From Cellulophaga sp. 20_2_10 (GTDB taxonomy: Bacteria; Bacteroidota; Bacteroidia; Flavobacteriales; Flavobacteriaceae), in contig NZ_JAMCOJ010000001.1 in assembly GCF_023476645.1 (NCBI RefSeq), positions 744,001 to 808,000 on the forward strand: a stretch of 64,000 nucleotides of DNA. The letters are read 5' to 3'. The translations under genes and the position numbers were made by a program. Below are positions 1 through 9,824 of this stretch, in pieces; position 1 is the stretch's first letter; the number at the start of each line of letters is the position of its first letter. Below the pieces are notes generated by a model. It was not told where the DNA came from. It saw only the letters and a list, made by a program, of their open reading frames with translations, and made no database searches.

Positions 1-629
1 CTGCTAATTTAGATCCTTATGCTATAGATAACAAGGGAACTAGAATTAACACCCTTAATATTAATAATGGCGGTAGCTTAGCTAGATTAACTAGTGCTAG
101 AGCCAATATTGGTTACTCTTTAAGCAGTAAAATGTTTAATAAAAAAGAAGGCGAAGATGATGATGAGGAAGAAGACGATTCTTATGTAGCTACCAGTGGT
201 GGTAGAACAGATGATTTATTTGGTACTTCTGATAATTTTAGCGACTCTAGACCCGGTACTAGAGGTGATGAAGATGAAGAGGTTGAAGAAAACCCGCTAT
301 ACAGAAATGCAATTCCTTGGGATGTTAGATTGGCTTATGCAGTTAGCTATAGCAACCCTAACAGGCAAGATGAAATTAGCAACCACTCGTTAATGTTCTC
401 TGGAAATGTTGACTTAACTCCAAGATGGAAAGTTGGAGTATCTTCTGGTTACGATTTTAAAAATCAAGGTTTTTCTTTAACACAATTGCGTTTTGAAAGA
501 GATCTTAAGAGTTTTAGGCTTAACTTTAACTGGACACCATTTGGTACATACGAAAGATGGTATTTCTTTATAGGAATTAAGAGTAGCATACTTAAAGACC
601 TTAAATGGGAACAAAGAAGTCAGAGATAA
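1..629 (+). CDS. lptD: LptD-like LPS assembly outer-membrane protein, C-terminal part (5' truncated)
   Basis: The frame is open from base 3, so the gene begins before the window; about 208 residues remain. The end has the alternating polar/aromatic pattern of outer-membrane beta strands (for example the run of strands around W-K-V-G-V-S-S-G-Y-D-F). An Asp/Glu-rich loop in the middle is the kind of acidic extracellular loop seen in flavobacterial LptD homologues. LptD with LptE inserts lipopolysaccharide into the outer leaflet of the outer membrane. The position directly before ridA matches the arrangement I know from other Flavobacteriaceae. The family call rests on this C-terminal part plus context; the N-terminal OstA domain is not visible. 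The gene ends in two consecutive stops (TAA TAG). Confidence 0.75.
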   Translation, partial: ANLDPYAIDNKGTRINTLNINNGGSLARLTSARANIGYSLSSKMFNKKEGEDDDEEEDDSYVATSGGRTDDLFGTSDNFSDSRPGTRGDEDEEVEENPLYRNAIPWDVRLAYAVSYSNPNRQDEISNHSLMFSGNVDLTPRWKVGVSSGYDFKNQGFSLTQLRFERDLKSFRLNFNWTPFGTYERWYFFIGIKSSILKDLKWEQRSQR

Positions 630-676
630 TAGAGGTATTATTTATTCTTTTACATTAATTAAAACTACTAATTAAG

Positions 677-1057
677 ATGAAAAAAATTATTACAACGGTA
701 CATGCACCTGCTCCTATAGGACCATATAACCAAGCTGTTTTAACTGGCAATACGTTATATATTTCTGGTCAAATACCAATAGATCCAAAAACAGGAGATT
801 TGGTAGAGGGTGATATTAAAGCTGAAACTAAACAGAGTATGGAAAACTTAAAAGCTATACTAACAGAAGCCGGAATGACATTTGAAAACGTAGTGAAATC
901 TTGTATTTTTGTAAACGATATGCATCAGTTTGCAGAAATTAACGAAGTTTATGGTTCTTACTTTAATGCAGATACTGCACCCGCAAGAGAAACGGTAGAA
1001 GTAGCTAACTTACCTAAATTTGTTAACGTAGAAATTTCTATGATTGCTGTTCAATAA
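677..1057 (+). CDS. ridA: RidA family enamine/imine deaminase
   Basis: The protein has 126 residues, the normal length of the YjgF/YER057c/UK114 (RidA) family. RidA hydrolyses reactive 2-aminoacrylate-type enamine/imine intermediates released by PLP enzymes, protecting cytosolic enzymes. Visible family features are the N-terminal A-P-x-P-I-G-P-Y segment, S-G-Q-I-P near residue 30, the substrate-binding Arg104 in P-A-R-E-T-V-E-V and Glu119 in N-V-E-I. It lies 47 bp after the LptD-like gene on the same strand and is followed by a strong hairpin terminator. Trimeric cytosolic enzyme by family knowledge. Confidence 0.95.
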   Translation: MKKIITTVHAPAPIGPYNQAVLTGNTLYISGQIPIDPKTGDLVEGDIKAETKQSMENLKAILTEAGMTFENVVKSCIFVNDMHQFAEINEVYGSYFNADTAPARETVEVANLPKFVNVEISMIAVQ

Positions 1058-1082
1058 GTAAAACAACAAAAATAAAAGCATA

Positions 1083-1117
1083 AAAAAAGCGTAACTCTAA
1101 AAGGTTACGCTTTTTTA
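1083..1117. terminator. Bidirectional intrinsic terminator between ridA and the BadF-like gene
   Basis: Perfect stem of AAAAAGCGTAAC with GTTACGCTTTTT around an 8-base loop, A-rich on one side and T-rich on the other. It can end transcription of ridA (plus) and of the convergent glycolytic operon (minus). Confidence 0.85.
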
Positions 1118-1147
1118 TTTATAAGCTATTTAACAACTACACTAGTA

Positions 1148-1999
1148 TTAAATAGTGCTTCTATGAAAGTCTACCAATCCTTCAATTGGCCTTCTTCTTA
1201 TAACACCTAAAATAAGGTCGTTTCTTTCTATAACTTTAGCTAATTCATCTCTTAAAAAATAAGAAATACTACCCACAAAATTTACAGGTACTTTAGTAGC
1301 CAATTCAAACTGCATTACATTGTTATTAATAAACTGTTGCAATCCTTTATTAATAACGCCTCTAGAATAAGGATGATCTTTATTCTCTATAATAAACCTA
1401 GCAAAAGTTGCCAAGTATGTATTTGGATTAGGCTGTTTGTATAAATTTTCTTTTATAACATCTGCTTCTAAATCATATTCAGCTGCAAACTTATCTGCCA
1501 AATCCTTAGGTATTTTATGAAAATAGTAATCTCTTAGTAGTTTTCTTCCAAAGAAGTTACCACTACCGTCATCCATTAAAATATACCCTAAAGATGTTAC
1601 TTTTTGATGCACATTTTCTCCATCATAATAACTACAATTAGACCCTGTACCTAAAATACAAACAATACCAGGATCACCAAGCTTTGTAGTAGCGTGTATT
1701 GCCGCATAAGTATCTTCTTTTACCTCCGCTACCGCGTTAGGGAAAAAGACCTTAAAAATATCTTTTAAAAATAAGCGCATACGCTCAGTACCACAACCAG
1801 CTCCATAGAAATGTAACTTGGTAACTTTCTCTTTGTTTTTAGACAATTCAAAGTTATTAGCCAACCTATCTTCTATAACCTCTCTAGTTAATACTTCTGG
1901 ACTTAAACCTAAGGTTTGCGTCATAAACAATTGCTCGCCTTTATCATTCAAGGCAATCCAATCTGACTTAGTAGCACCGCTATCTACAATTAAAATCAT
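1148..1999 (-). CDS. BadF/BadG/BcrA/BcrD-type ATPase, N-acetylglucosamine kinase-like
   Basis: The 283-residue protein belongs to the ASKHA (actin-like ATPase) fold of sugar kinases. The phosphate-1 loop D-S-G-A-T-K-S-D-W is at residues 6-14. A second nucleotide-binding element, G-T-G-S-N, is at 117-121, followed by D-D-G-S-G-N-F-F-G at 143-151. This signature is typical of GlcNAc kinase-like BadF proteins; the substrate is inferred, not proven. It is the last gene of a minus-strand group after pfkA and gapA, 84 bp behind gapA and separated from it by a hairpin. The link to glycolytic genes suggests a role in amino-sugar entry or cell-wall recycling. Confidence 0.8.
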   Translation of the reverse strand: MILIVDSGATKSDWIALNDKGEQLFMTQTLGLSPEVLTREVIEDRLANNFELSKNKEKVTKLHFYGAGCGTERMRLFLKDIFKVFFPNAVAEVKEDTYAAIHATTKLGDPGIVCILGTGSNCSYYDGENVHQKVTSLGYILMDDGSGNFFGRKLLRDYYFHKIPKDLADKFAAEYDLEADVIKENLYKQPNPNTYLATFARFIIENKDHPYSRGVINKGLQQFINNNVMQFELATKVPVNFVGSISYFLRDELAKVIERNDLILGVIRRRPIEGLVDFHRSTI

Positions 2000-2020
2000 A
2001 CGTTATTACTTAAAATTAAT

Positions 2021-2062
2021 GTATCCTGAAAAAAAGTAATTATTAACCAATTTTCAGGATAC
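2021..2062 (-). other. Intercistronic hairpin between gapA and the BadF-like gene
   Basis: A perfect 12-bp inverted repeat (GTATCCTGAAAA with TTTTCAGGATAC) encloses an 18-base loop directly downstream of gapA on the minus strand. No T-run follows on the minus strand, so it is not a textbook terminator; an mRNA-stabilising or processing hairpin that sets gapA above its downstream gene is plausible. Confidence 0.5.
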
Positions 2063-2083
2063 TATATCACATTTATAAAACGA

Positions 2084-3106
<1,023 letters not shown>

Positions 3107-4093
3107 TTATGTTGACATTATGTCTGAAACTCTAATGAGCTCTTTATCTATTTTTGTGTGTCCTTTTATTGCTTGTTCTATTGGTGTTAGAATAATTTTG
3201 TTATTCTGAGTGCCAACCATTAAGTTGCTTTTCCCTTCTAACAAAGCTTCTACAGCCCTAACTCCCATTCTACTCGCTAATACACGATCAAAACAAGAAG
3301 GTGAGCCACCACGTTGCATATGTCCTAGCACAGATACACGTACATCGTAAATTGGCAAATGTTCTTCTACATATTCCTTAAGTTCAAAAACATTTTTACC
3401 TGTCTTATCTCCTTCAGCAACAATTACAATACTAGACGACTTACCTGATTTTTTACTACGCTTTAAAGATTCTAGCAAACGATCTAAACCTAAATTTTCT
3501 TCAGGAATAAGTATTTCCTCTGCTCCCGCACCAACACCTGCATTTAATGCAATATGGCCAACATCTCTACCCATAACCTCAACAAAGAAAAGTCTGTTAT
3601 GAGAACTTGCTGTATCTCTAATTTTATCTATTACCTCTACAACGGTATTTAAAGCAGTATCAAAACCTAGAGTGTAGGTTGTACCAAAAATATCGTTATC
3701 TATAGTTCCAGGAATACCCATTACTGGGAAATTATATTCTTGATTAAAGATCATTGCTCCGGTAAAACTACCATCGCCACCAATTACAACAAAAGCATCT
3801 ATATTATTTGCTATTAAATTATCGTACGCTTGTTTACGACCTTCTTTTGTTCTAAAAGAGTCTGAACGAGCCGATTTTAATATTGTACCACCTTTGTTAA
3901 TAATGTTGTTTACACTACGGGCATCCATTGGTTTAAAATCTCCTTCAACCATTCCTTCATACCCTCTATAAATACCTACACACTCTATCTTTAAATAAGC
4001 ACATGTACGCACAACAGATCTTATTGCAGCATTCATCCCAGGAGAATCTCCACCAGATGTAAATACTGCTATTTTTTTAATTTTTGACGCCAT
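3107..4093 (-). CDS. pfkA: ATP-dependent 6-phosphofructokinase
   Basis: The 328-residue enzyme phosphorylates fructose 6-phosphate to fructose 1,6-bisphosphate, the committed step of glycolysis. The ATP-binding start T-S-G-G-D-S-P-G-M-N-A-A is near residues 12-23. G-G-D-G-S (105-109) has Gly rather than Asp at the position that separates ATP from pyrophosphate enzymes. The catalytic loop P-G-T-I-D-N-D-I (128-135) contains Asp132, and M-G-R-D-V-G-H is at 174-180. It heads the pfkA-gapA-BadF operon; the 206 bp upstream must hold the promoter, but I could not find a convincing -7 box there. Confidence 0.97.
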   Translation of the reverse strand: MASKIKKIAVFTSGGDSPGMNAAIRSVVRTCAYLKIECVGIYRGYEGMVEGDFKPMDARSVNNIINKGGTILKSARSDSFRTKEGRKQAYDNLIANNIDAFVVIGGDGSFTGAMIFNQEYNFPVMGIPGTIDNDIFGTTYTLGFDTALNTVVEVIDKIRDTASSHNRLFFVEVMGRDVGHIALNAGVGAGAEEILIPEENLGLDRLLESLKRSKKSGKSSSIVIVAEGDKTGKNVFELKEYVEEHLPIYDVRVSVLGHMQRGGSPSCFDRVLASRMGVRAVEALLEGKSNLMVGTQNNKIILTPIEQAIKGHTKIDKELIRVSDIMST

Positions 4094-4299
4094 TTATAAA
4101 TTTATAGTAGTAAAGCTAGGAAACTTATTTTAATAAATTAACGGTATGAACCCTAAATTTTGGCACGACTAAAACTTCAAACGTTTTCGTTAATAAGTTT
4201 TATCAAAAGCTCTTAAAAATATGTGATTTTAAAGTCGAAAAATGATGAATTCTGAAGAAAAAATGATTTTTAGAAGATAGTCTTGAACTATATTCAATT

Positions 4300-7200
4300 T
4301 TAATTTTGAGCTGTTTTTTGCTTTTCCTTTACTTTTAGCTCTTCTTCTTTGCGTGCTTTTTTAGGGAAAATTTTATGCATTAACTCTTTAAACGTATCAA
4401 AATCTACTTGATATGTTAATCCAACTCCTTGAGTATATCCTTGACGCTCTGCTAAAAATTGTTGAATTTCGTTTTCTCTATTAAATACTTTAGCACTTAG
4501 TGTTCCTTTTTCATTTAAGATAACCTGTACTTCCATATCACCTGCAACAACAGATTCGCCAACACCACCTACAGGAACTCCAAACTTACCGTTAAACAAG
4601 ATTCTTTCTCCAAGCCTTGTAGACACAGTTACACCAACTCTATTTTCTGTTTGTACCGCATTAGGATTAAGATTTCCTTGCTCGTACACAATACCTAAAT
4701 CTAGGTTTTCTCCATTATTTTTAAAAACCGAATTAAGTAAACCAGATGCTGTTTGCGCTAGGTTGCCACTTAGCGCTGTTGCATTTAAGCCGCTTTCTTC
4801 ATTTACAAAAGTTCCCTGCGCTAGCAAGTAAAATGCATTGTTTTGCTCAAAGTTATGATCTAGTAGTCTATATTCTAGTTCCGACTTTACAATAGAACTG
4901 GTTCCAGGAAATTCTATATTAAAATCTATTTCTGTTTTCTCTAATGGGCCTTCTAAGCTTACTACAACATCTACAGGGATACGGTTTCTGTAATCAGAGT
5001 TATCTAACAACGGAGCTGGGTTTGCTTCTAAAGAATATTTGGCTTTCATATTTACCTCAGCATTTAAAGGTGAACCATCCCAAATAATAGAACCTCCTGG
5101 CTCTACCGTAAACTTACGGTTTATGATACCTCCGTACTTGTAATTGTATTCGCCAGTAGCTGTCGCAAATTCGCCGTACATATTAAATTTACCGTTGGTA
5201 TTAATTTCCATCAAAATAGTACCACCTCCTGTTCCTTTTAAAGAACTTTTTGTACTAGGATCTATTACAATCTCTACTTCTGCTTCTGGAGTTACATCTA
5301 AATCGAACATTAACTCTAAACCTTCATAGCTTCTAAGAACACGTCCTTTTTCTTCTTCTGTTTCTTTTGTTACAAAGTTTATAAAATTATAATCGCCCAC
5401 AGTAGCTACATCACTTAAAGGTATTTTTAAAGAGGTTCCTTTAGCCGTTGCCCCTAACACATCTATATTAAGTGCTTTTGTAGGGCCATAAATTTTTCCG
5501 GTACCATTTAAATACCCTGTTCCATAGTATAAACTTTCTTCGTTATACTCTGTATTAAGAATTAAAAAACGATTGTTGTTTGTGTTTACATTTAAATCCA
5601 AATCCCACTTCGCAAATTCTTTATGACTAATAGTGCCATCTAACGTAGCTGTAGTGTTCATAGCAATATCTGTTAGCTGTATCTCTTCAAAATCAAAAGT
5701 TTGCTTAAACAGATTAACCACAGAGTTATCTGCAAAACTATAATCTACATTTAAATAATCTACACCTATACCTGCATTGCTTAAAAACAACTTGCCCGTA
5801 ATTTCTGGGTTAGAAAGACTTTCTGTTATTTTTGCTTCACCATTTATAGATCCTCTAATATTAGTAATAATACCTTCTCCTAAAGCCGAAAAAGGTTCTA
5901 ATAAAAAGTCTTTAAAATCTACATTTAAATCTGCTGTTGGTATATTGTCGTTATTATTAATAACACCAGTTACAACGAGGCGATCTTCCCCCTTATTACG
6001 CAAATGCGTTTCTACATCAAAAACAGTTAAATCATCGTTACCAACAACTTCTATACCTAGATTCCCTAATCTAATCTTATTAATGGTAAAATCTGTCATC
6101 GTTAAATTACTAGATGGCATATACTTCCCATCTTCTTGGTAAATATTTAAAGATCCATTTACCTCGCCATCTAACTCTAAATTTTTTAACGCTGGTGTTA
6201 CTTTATATAATGACACGTCATTAAACTCTAGCAGTAAATCTTTGTAGGTAGAATCTATAACTTTACCGCTAAGTTTTATTTGCTCGTCTTGTGCATTGTT
6301 AAAGACAATTTCTTTAATATCTATACTGTCTAAAGTTGTATTAATAATAACCTTATTATTTTTATCCCTATTCTTATTAATTACCCACTCGTTTCCTTTT
6401 AAAAGAACAGTAGACCTTTTAAGCCCAATTACAGATCTATTGTCTTTGTTAAATGTGTGGTAAAAGTTTAAGAAGTAATTATCATCATACCCACGGCCAC
6501 CAGCAAATTCCGTTCTAAAAAATAGCGTATCTTTTAACTTGGTATTGATCAACTTAAAATTTTTAACATCGTAAAAACTAGTAGTGGCATCGTCTACAGA
6601 AATAAAGGTATTAAAAAGCGGATTTTTATTATCAATCTTAACATCTATCTTATCTAACTTATTGCCATAAGCTTCTATACCGGGTGATTTAAATGTTAGT
6701 TTAAAATCTCCTTCGTCTGCAACAACACTTCCTCTAATAAATGTATTGGGTCCAAATTTAACCTCTGGAAAAAACACATCTACAATTTTATTGTAAACAT
6801 TAAATTTAAAATCTACATACTGACCCTCAGATATCGTATGTGGTTTATAGTTGGTATAAATACTACCAACAGAATTCTGCATTAATTTGCCAAGCTCATT
6901 TACCCTAAAATTACCCTCTAAATAACCGGTAATAATATCTGGTGAGTTAATTGCTATTTTACGAAGAGAATCATTTTCAAAATCTGAAGTTACTTTAAAA
7001 TCTTCAAAATAGTACGTATCGTTTTTATTCTGATAACTAGTTTCTGTAAATTTAATAGCACCAACAATGTTATCTAGTGTATTCCCTGTAATATCCATAT
7101 TAATATTACCCTTAAATACAGAAACACTATCATTTATAAAATTTAAAGCTTTAAAATTTGCGTGATCTACAGATGCAATAAAATCGAACGTATTTTTTTC

Positions 7201-8682
7201 TGATGAAAAATCGGCAAGACCTTTAAAGTTTAATTTTAAGTTTTCATCATTGCTAATTAAAGCACCGTCAAAAAACTGTTCCTTTAATATACCTGAAACT
7301 ACTTTTATATTTCTATACGTGTACTTATTAAATTGTATACTGTACACTTCCCCTGTAATTTCTGTGTTCATTGTTTTTGCAACAAACCCTTTACCGTCTA
7401 CATTAATATCTACTGTTGCCTTACCAAAGCTTTTAGACTCTAAAAAGCTAGCCAGATCAAAATCTATTAAAGAAACAAAACCGTGATAATTTGCATTATC
7501 TATATTATTAATATTTGTAAGTTCTATATCTGCATAACTACTACCAATGGCCGTATTTATATTTACCTTGGCTTTTACCAAAGTTTCTGTAATAGAGGTG
7601 GTACCTCTAACTGTAAATTGTCCAAATTTAGCAAAAGAAGAAGGCAATACACTCCCCAATATGTTTGGTAATAAAGAGCGCAACTCATAATAACTAGTCG
7701 TTACACTTTTCATATTAGCATCTATAACATAAGGCTTACTTAGTGTAAATAGGTTTTTAAAGTTAAAATCGCCACGAACACCAGTGTTATCAGAAAAAAG
7801 CATAAGACGATCTGTTTTTAAATCGTTTAAAACACCGCTAACCTTTGTAGACAAGGTTACTTTTTTACCACTACCAAACTCATTATAGAGCATGTTAATA
7901 TCGTCTAAAGCAACTTCTGAGTCTGTAAAGTTTGCATCTATCTGCACTTTATTAATAAAATCTGCAAAGTCTTTACGATCGTAATTAAAAACTAAATTCC
8001 CTTTTAAGTTAGACTCTTTTGTTTTTATCTCTAAAGCGTCAAATCTCATTTGAGTTCTAGAATACTTAAAGGCCGTGGTTAAGTTTTCTACCTTAGGTCC
8101 TTTTCTACTTGTAAAGGTAAGTGTGTTTATTTGTGCAGATACATCTGGTCCTAATATTAGAAAATCTGTTGCTCCAATATTCAAGTTTTTAAAATCTAAC
8201 TGCTGTGGTCGTTCTAAATTATCATCAATTAACTGAAACCTACTATTTTCTATTCTGACATTAGAAGATCCTAACTTAAAAGGTTTGCTACCAGCAGCAC
8301 GTGGTTTTTTATCATCTAATTTCTGTATAAAAACTTCTAAATTAGTCGAAGGGTCCCCTTTATATCTTTTTAATTTTAAATGAAGATCATCTATGTCTAT
8401 ATCTCCAAACTCCAATTGACCTTTTACTAAATTTTTTATATCTAAGATAGACGTGGTAAGATCACCTATATAAAAAAGAGTGTCTTTTTTTTCATCTTCT
8501 GCGTAGATGCCTTTTGCAGAAGTGTTCCAAGTAATAAAGTTAACTTTAAGCTTGTCTATTTTTAAATTGGTACCATAATCTTCGTTTATGGTTTTTGTTG
8601 CATAATTAGCTAAGCTCGTCTGTACAGAAGACAAGGAAAAAATAAGGGTCGTAATAAGACAAAGCAGTATAATAACCAGCAA
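4300..8682 (-). CDS. tamB: Translocation/assembly module TamB-like protein (DUF490)
   Basis: A very long protein (1460 residues from a TTG start) with an N-terminal hydrophobic anchor followed by repeated beta-rich AsmA-like segments. The C-terminal part (about 1000-1430) has the TamB-domain feature set, ending in outer-membrane-like strands and a charged Lys/Glu tail. TamB-type proteins bridge inner and outer membrane and take part in outer-membrane protein insertion and lipid transport. The start is doubtful: TTG at 8682 begins inside the hydrophobic stretch. In-frame upstream codons add a positively charged I-K-K-L-F-K-I-L-L-R-I segment typical of such anchors, but contain no ATG/GTG/TTG before the stop at 8722-8724. 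Divergent from tsaD. Confidence 0.85.
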   Translation of the reverse strand: MLVIILLCLITTLIFSLSSVQTSLANYATKTINEDYGTNLKIDKLKVNFITWNTSAKGIYAEDEKKDTLFYIGDLTTSILDIKNLVKGQLEFGDIDIDDLHLKLKRYKGDPSTNLEVFIQKLDDKKPRAAGSKPFKLGSSNVRIENSRFQLIDDNLERPQQLDFKNLNIGATDFLILGPDVSAQINTLTFTSRKGPKVENLTTAFKYSRTQMRFDALEIKTKESNLKGNLVFNYDRKDFADFINKVQIDANFTDSEVALDDINMLYNEFGSGKKVTLSTKVSGVLNDLKTDRLMLFSDNTGVRGDFNFKNLFTLSKPYVIDANMKSVTTSYYELRSLLPNILGSVLPSSFAKFGQFTVRGTTSITETLVKAKVNINTAIGSSYADIELTNINNIDNANYHGFVSLIDFDLASFLESKSFGKATVDINVDGKGFVAKTMNTEITGEVYSIQFNKYTYRNIKVVSGILKEQFFDGALISNDENLKLNFKGLADFSSEKNTFDFIASVDHANFKALNFINDSVSVFKGNINMDITGNTLDNIVGAIKFTETSYQNKNDTYYFEDFKVTSDFENDSLRKIAINSPDIITGYLEGNFRVNELGKLMQNSVGSIYTNYKPHTISEGQYVDFKFNVYNKIVDVFFPEVKFGPNTFIRGSVVADEGDFKLTFKSPGIEAYGNKLDKIDVKIDNKNPLFNTFISVDDATTSFYDVKNFKLINTKLKDTLFFRTEFAGGRGYDDNYFLNFYHTFNKDNRSVIGLKRSTVLLKGNEWVINKNRDKNNKVIINTTLDSIDIKEIVFNNAQDEQIKLSGKVIDSTYKDLLLEFNDVSLYKVTPALKNLELDGEVNGSLNIYQEDGKYMPSSNLTMTDFTINKIRLGNLGIEVVGNDDLTVFDVETHLRNKGEDRLVVTGVINNNDNIPTADLNVDFKDFLLEPFSALGEGIITNIRGSINGEAKITESLSNPEITGKLFLSNAGIGVDYLNVDYSFADNSVVNLFKQTFDFEEIQLTDIAMNTTATLDGTISHKEFAKWDLDLNVNTNNNRFLILNTEYNEESLYYGTGYLNGTGKIYGPTKALNIDVLGATAKGTSLKIPLSDVATVGDYNFINFVTKETEEEKGRVLRSYEGLELMFDLDVTPEAEVEIVIDPSTKSSLKGTGGGTILMEINTNGKFNMYGEFATATGEYNYKYGGIINRKFTVEPGGSIIWDGSPLNAEVNMKAKYSLEANPAPLLDNSDYRNRIPVDVVVSLEGPLEKTEIDFNIEFPGTSSIVKSELEYRLLDHNFEQNNAFYLLAQGTFVNEESGLNATALSGNLAQTASGLLNSVFKNNGENLDLGIVYEQGNLNPNAVQTENRVGVTVSTRLGERILFNGKFGVPVGGVGESVVAGDMEVQVILNEKGTLSAKVFNRENEIQQFLAERQGYTQGVGLTYQVDFDTFKELMHKIFPKKARKEEELKVKEKQKTAQN

Positions 8683-8729
8683 TATTCTTAGTAGTATTTT
8701 AAATAGTTTTTTGATAGCCCTTTATGTTT

Positions 8730-8737
8730 TACCTTTG
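8730..8737 (+). promoter_or_regulatory. tsaD operon promoter, -7 box TACCTTTG
   Basis: A perfect match to TAnnTTTG. A TTG lies at 8711-8713, 16 bases upstream, slightly short of the usual 17-23. The predicted RNA start near 8742 is after the upstream TTG codon but before the GTG at 8765, supporting GTG as the tsaD start. Confidence 0.55.
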
Positions 8738-8755
8738 TTACTTCAATATTTATTC

Positions 8756-8763
8756 CAAAAATA
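8756..8763 (-). promoter_or_regulatory. Possible tamB promoter, -7 box TATTTTTG (minus)
   Basis: A TAnnTTTG match on the minus strand about 75 bases upstream of the tamB TTG; no TTG at the expected -33 distance. It overlaps the tsaD 5' region, so the two divergent transcripts would start within a few bases of each other. Confidence 0.35.
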
Positions 8764-8764
8764 C

Positions 8765-9793
8765 GTGGAAAAAAACAATATATACATACTTGCAATAGAA
8801 TCTTCTTGTGATGACACGTCTGCGGCCGTTTTACATAACAGTAAAATGCTTAGCAACGTTGTTGCTACGCAAAAGATTCATGAAGAATATGGAGGTGTTG
8901 TTCCCGAGCTAGCCTCTAGAGCACACCAACAAAATATAGTGCCGGTGGTGCACCAAGCATTAGCTAAGGCAAATATCAACAAAAAAGACTTATCTGCAAT
9001 AGCTTTTACAAGAGGACCTGGATTAATGGGTTCCTTGCTTGTTGGTACTTCTTTTGCCAAATCTTTAGCCCTGGGGTTAAACATACCTTTAATAGAGGTT
9101 AACCATATGCAGGCTCATATTTTAGCTCATTTTATTGATAACGAATCTGGTAAAAAACCTACATTCCCATTTATTGGAATGACTATTAGTGGCGGACACA
9201 CGCAAATTGTGTTGGTTAAGAGTTATTTTGATATGGAAATTTTAGGTCAGACTTTAGACGATGCTGTTGGTGAAGCCTTTGATAAAAGTGCAAAAATATT
9301 AGGCTTGCCTTATCCTGGAGGTCCTTTAATAGATAAATATGCACAATTGGGTAACCCTAAAGCTTTTCCTTTTCCTAAATCTAAAGTAGGCGCATTAGAC
9401 TTTAGCTTTAGTGGGTTTAAAACAAGTGTACTCTATTTTATACAAAGAGAAACACAGAAAAACCCTAATTTTATTACCGAAAACTTGAATGACATTTGTG
9501 CTTCTATACAGTACACAATTATTAGCGTTTTATTAGACAAATTAAAAAAGGCAGTAGCGCAAACCGGAGTAAACCAAATAGCTATAGGTGGCGGCGTATC
9601 TGCTAATTCGGGAATTAGAAAGGTTTTACAGGAAGCAGAACAAAAACACGGTTGGAAAACTTTTATTCCTCCTTTTGAATTTTGCACAGACAATGCTGCT
9701 ATGATTGGTATTGTTGGTTATTTAAAATACAAAGAAGAATTATTTGCTACACAAGAAATAACAGCAAAAGCACGTTACGTAATTAACGAGTAA
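8765..9793 (+). CDS. tsaD: tRNA N6-adenosine threonylcarbamoyltransferase
   Basis: TsaD transfers the threonylcarbamoyl group to A37 of ANN-decoding tRNAs, working with TsaB and TsaE. From the GTG start it has 342 residues, the family norm. It opens with Y-I-L-A-I-E-S-S-C-D-D-T-S, as in other TsaD proteins. The metal-binding H-M-Q-A-H motif has His114 and His118; S-G-G-H-T and a C-terminal T-D-N-A-A element follow. An in-frame TTG at 8711 would add 18 hydrophobic residues not seen in the family and lies upstream of the predicted RNA start. It is first gene of a five-gene operon. Confidence 0.95.
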   Translation: MEKNNIYILAIESSCDDTSAAVLHNSKMLSNVVATQKIHEEYGGVVPELASRAHQQNIVPVVHQALAKANINKKDLSAIAFTRGPGLMGSLLVGTSFAKSLALGLNIPLIEVNHMQAHILAHFIDNESGKKPTFPFIGMTISGGHTQIVLVKSYFDMEILGQTLDDAVGEAFDKSAKILGLPYPGGPLIDKYAQLGNPKAFPFPKSKVGALDFSFSGFKTSVLYFIQRETQKNPNFITENLNDICASIQYTIISVLLDKLKKAVAQTGVNQIAIGGGVSANSGIRKVLQEAEQKHGWKTFIPPFEFCTDNAAMIGIVGYLKYKEELFATQEITAKARYVINE

Positions 9794-9824
9794 ACAAAAC
9801 AAACAGTAACCTAATTATAAATTT

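Noticed and set aside
8711-8764. N-terminal extension of tsaD from TTG at 8711
   Set aside because: It would add a hydrophobic segment absent from the family and start upstream of the predicted RNA start.
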